Source: Candidatus Heimdallarchaeota archaeon (GTDB lineage: Archaea; Asgardarchaeota; Heimdallarchaeia; Heimdallarchaeales; Kariarchaeaceae). Taken from it: a stretch of 64,000 bases of DNA. The notes under the pieces were generated by a model. That model was not told the origin of the DNA. It ran no database searches and was given only the letters and a program-made list of their open reading frames with translations. Location of the stretch: contig JASBSB010000007.1 in assembly GCA_030149205.1 (NCBI GenBank), positions 358,473 through 422,472 of the forward strand. Direction: 5' to 3'. Both the position numbers and the translations under genes were made by a program. Positions within the stretch are counted from its first letter, which is position 1. Each line of letters begins with the position of its first letter. Below are positions 62,104-64,000 of the stretch, one piece after another.

Positions 62104-62131
62104 TATAATTTTGATATTATAATTTTGATAT
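62104..62131. repeat. 14-nt perfect tandem repeat
   Basis: TATAATTTTGATAT at 62104-62117 is repeated without change at 62118-62131, in the spacer between the arrestin-like genes. Confidence 0.9.
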
Positions 62132-62178
62132 CAAGGGTAAAGCATCTGATAAAAATATTCATTGTTCTTGTCATCACA

Positions 62179-62307
62179 ATGGATAGAATTAATGAAGAAA
62201 GAGTCTCCCTCTCTGGAAAATTTTTGACTGATTTAAGATATGAAGAGAGCTTAATTAAACCAGTTAAAATCTCGGTAAAAATGAGGTTGAATGAGCTTAA
62301 AGGCTAA
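62179..62307 (+). CDS. possible 42-aa protein
   Basis: From the ATG at 62179 the frame encodes MDRINEERVSLSGKFLTDLR and 22 more mostly charged residues ending RLNELKG. An AT-rich AAAAATATT is centred about 24 nt upstream. The frame also extends upstream to 62089 with a hydrophobic stretch that looks non-coding. It is the only plus-strand candidate between the two arrestin-like genes. Function unknown. Confidence 0.3.
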   Translation: MDRINEERVSLSGKFLTDLRYEESLIKPVKISVKMRLNELKG

Positions 62308-62375
62308 AAAAAATACCTTAAATTATAAATTAGTACGATAAACCTCAATCTTTTAATTGAATATAATATCTACTA

Positions 62376-63215
62376 TTAAAGCTTATTTCCACACTCTATA
62401 CAATAAAAGTCACCTGTGATTTGAGCACCACAGGAGGGACAAAATCCTTCATCCTTCTCTTCAATTACTATAGGAATGTCTAGTCTGTAATCTCTTTTGA
62501 AAGCTCGGTCAACAATAAATCTTAGAAAATAGGAAACTTGGAAATTTTTCCCCTTAATGCTCTTCGCCCCCTGTGGTAACAAATAAGGCTCGTTAATCTC
62601 CTGATTTATTATCTTAGTAGATATCCGTTTACTTTTTCTGTATGCATGCCCATGTGCGTTCCCTAGAGTTGATTGATGTAATTCCAACCTCAGTCCCCTG
62701 AATCCCTCATACAGGTTCATAAAATACCTGTATTTAATCAAAGCCCCTGATGAGTAAATATTTTGTGGCAAGTCAAACGTGACAAATTTGGTTTCTTTTT
62801 TTATGGGTTTGACTTCTTGGTTATAGGTTCTTTTTACTATGGTTGGGTAAGAAAACCTCTGATCCAGTTTCCATTTCTTGTCCAATTCAATCTCAATCCC
62901 ATGAAAAACCTTTGCTATATCAGATTGATAACTCTCTACAACATCAATTGGGGTGGTTATAGAGATTTTTCCCCTATAGTTGACCAGGTCTTGAACAGGT
63001 TGAATAACTACTTTATTCGAGTAGAAGTACACCTCCTCGCTTGCGGTACTTTGATATTCTCCAGATTGATATTTAAAGGTCACAGTTTCTCTTCCAAACA
63101 GCTTAATTTGAATCTTTCTGACACTAGAATTGACATTGCCTTGCATGGATACATCTGCATTAATGGTTTCCCCAGGGAAATAATACTCTTTATCAAAGAG
63201 CACCTTAACATCCAT
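62376..63215 (-). CDS. arrestin-fold protein with C-terminal zinc ribbon (copy 2)
   Basis: 279 aa from the ATG at 63215, which aligns with the start of copy 1; an ATG two codons earlier (63221) is too close to the promoter. Same architecture as copy 1: VLFDKEYYFPGETINADVSM, VRKIQIKLFGRETVTF, second sandwich FVTFDLPQNIYSSGALIKYR, zinc ribbon FCPSCGAQITGDFYCIECGN. The copies are moderately diverged in the sandwiches but almost the same in the zinc ribbon. Expected to be a cytoplasmic adaptor. Its neighbour upstream is a membrane protein leaving the window. Confidence 0.78.
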   Translation of the reverse strand: MDVKVLFDKEYYFPGETINADVSMQGNVNSSVRKIQIKLFGRETVTFKYQSGEYQSTASEEVYFYSNKVVIQPVQDLVNYRGKISITTPIDVVESYQSDIAKVFHGIEIELDKKWKLDQRFSYPTIVKRTYNQEVKPIKKETKFVTFDLPQNIYSSGALIKYRYFMNLYEGFRGLRLELHQSTLGNAHGHAYRKSKRISTKIINQEINEPYLLPQGAKSIKGKNFQVSYFLRFIVDRAFKRDYRLDIPIVIEEKDEGFCPSCGAQITGDFYCIECGNKL

Positions 63216-63235
63216 GATCATAATTTATCATAGAA

Positions 63236-63245
63236 GTATATAAAA
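63236..63245 (-). promoter_or_regulatory. TATA box of arrestin copy 2
   Basis: TTTTATATAC on the minus strand is centred 26 nt before the ATG at 63215. Confidence 0.5.
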
Positions 63246-63319
63246 TTGTAGGAAATATGGCATGTAATTGATTTTTTCCAGTAAAATTTTTCATGATCTA
63301 AACCATTTTGAATAGAGAT

Positions 63320-64000
63320 TTAGTAATTATAGCCAAAGAGATTCAAGTTGATCAGCAGATAAAGGTTCAAGATATTCACAGCTAAAAATATTAAAAAGTA
63401 CAGTTTTTCAACTCTACTGGTCTTCAATGTTTTTCTCGCAAGGATCAGATATAGAACCAACCCCACTAATAGTATTGTAGTAAAAAGTGGGATGGTGAGG
63501 ATAACTCCTACCATGAGAGGAATCCCTTGAATGAACTCATCTGGTTTAATATAAAGAATGGACAATAGAAATAATAATGGGAACATTACAGCAAGAAATG
63601 AATTGAAGGTAGTAAATAAAATGGGTATTCTATCATAGAAATCTTGATTTGAGTTTAGCAACAGCTTTCTGTATCTTTTGTGAATCAGGTTATACAAAAT
63701 GATCAATCCCATTACAGACAGCATAGTAATCATCAGAGCCTCTGTCAATAGGGTATCCTCAAGAAATGATCGCTTTTCAAACCCAAGTGGCATTCCAAGT
63801 ACGCTTATGTATACCATTTGTACTGAAAATCCAGTTGCTGAAAGTTTAAAAATCAAAACCTCTGTGCTGTTTATTTGATAAAACACATTTGTATTGTATT
63901 GAATCCAACTGTGGTGAATTATACCATTTGGTGTCAATAGATAAGTCTCTAAATTCACCCCCTCTTGATAAATTTTAAGCTCTAATGGTTTATAGTGTAT
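63320..64000 (-). CDS. multi-TM membrane protein, 5' end outside window
   Basis: The frame is open to base 64000, past the GTG at 63958, reading IHYKPLELKIYQEGVNLETY and on, so the gene starts outside the window. The readable 226 residues are an extracytoplasmic beta-rich part (about 85 residues, NSTEVLIFKLSATG), then four TM helices (about 85-106, 130-150, 160-188, 198-218 of the visible part) with a basic loop HKRYRKLLLNSN. No family recognised. It lies upstream of the arrestin-like genes on the same strand. Confidence 0.6.
   Translation of the reverse strand: MHYKPLELKIYQEGVNLETYLLTPNGIIHHSWIQYNTNVFYQINSTEVLIFKLSATGFSVQMVYISVLGMPLGFEKRSFLEDTLLTEALMITMLSVMGLIILYNLIHKRYRKLLLNSNQDFYDRIPILFTTFNSFLAVMFPLLFLLSILYIKPDEFIQGIPLMVGVILTIPLFTTILLVGLVLYLILARKTLKTSRVEKLYFLIFLAVNILNLYLLINLNLFGYNY

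Noticed and set aside
62763..63233. 156-codon plus-strand frame opposite arrestin copy 2
   Set aside because: It is antisense to the conserved arrestin/zinc-ribbon paralogue, whose reading is supported by similarity to copy 1.
1..64000. CRISPR arrays, insertion sequences, rRNA, replication origin
   Set aside because: No regularly spaced repeat, transposase, integrase, rRNA-like tract or Orc1/Cdc6 gene was seen.

Overview
The window is AT-rich archaeal DNA and most likely comes from an Asgard archaeon of the Heimdallarchaeia type; this assignment is inference. Supporting signs are: a repeated promoter layout in which an AT-rich TATA-like box is centred about 24-28 nt before the start codon, implying leaderless mRNAs, while Shine-Dalgarno motifs appear only before downstream operon genes; many N-glycosylation-rich surface proteins ending in a TPGF + hydrophobic + Arg/Lys tail; two arrestin-fold proteins with zinc ribbons; a surface protein with a longin/roadblock-like cytoplasmic domain; and a haem-copper oxidase operon, pointing to oxygen use. 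No rRNA, tRNA, CRISPR array, transposase or integrase was found.

Layout. 1-8.6 kb: a restriction/defence-like island (YgjP-type metallopeptidase cut by the window edge, zinc ribbon protein, GIY-YIG/DUF4357 protein, type I HsdR, an unrecognised helical protein and a 776-aa protein with a PD-(D/E)XK nuclease core); hsdM and hsdS are not in the window. 8.9-20.2 kb: a family of secreted right-handed beta-helix (NosD-like) proteins (four intact here, a fifth at 35.7 kb, one decayed tail at 20.0 kb), interrupted by a RavA/ViaA-like MoxR ATPase + VWA operon, a nucleotidyltransferase remnant and a GNAT. 20.4-28.7 kb: ion permease, DinB-like protein, MgtA-type P-ATPase, a hypothetical membrane protein, RNase H-fold protein and MDR oxidoreductase, separated by gene-poor AT-rich stretches. 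28.9-35.5 kb: the Ig-ectodomain/longin-like surface protein, a reverse three-gene operon (anchored exported protein, winged helix, two-TM protein), and a PadR-like regulator with a DrrAB-like ABC transporter; regulator and transporter share a 16-bp palindromic operator. 35.7-48.0 kb: a beta-helix/FnIII protein, methyltransferase, exported-protein + membrane winged-helix pair with two upstream six-TM paralogues, GNAT proteins, and a tandemly duplicated gene of unknown function. 48-54.9 kb: HMA-ArsM fusion, SppA-like protease, SRPBCC protein, K+ channel with RCK domains, M19 dipeptidase. 54.9-64 kb: oxidase operon (subunits IIa-II-I), a divergent polytopic haem-protein-like gene, a second exported-protein + membrane winged-helix pair, two arrestin/zinc-ribbon paralogues, and a membrane protein leaving the window.

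The best candidate for an undescribed system is the recurring pair of a membrane-anchored exported protein followed, by coupled translation, by a winged-helix protein with two TM helices (41.7-39.3 kb and 61.1-58.8 kb), plus a split form at 32.7-31.4 kb. Its shape suggests outside-to-DNA signalling. A short LYP[EDQ] motif is shared by both winged-helix proteins and by the two six-TM proteins next to the first pair.
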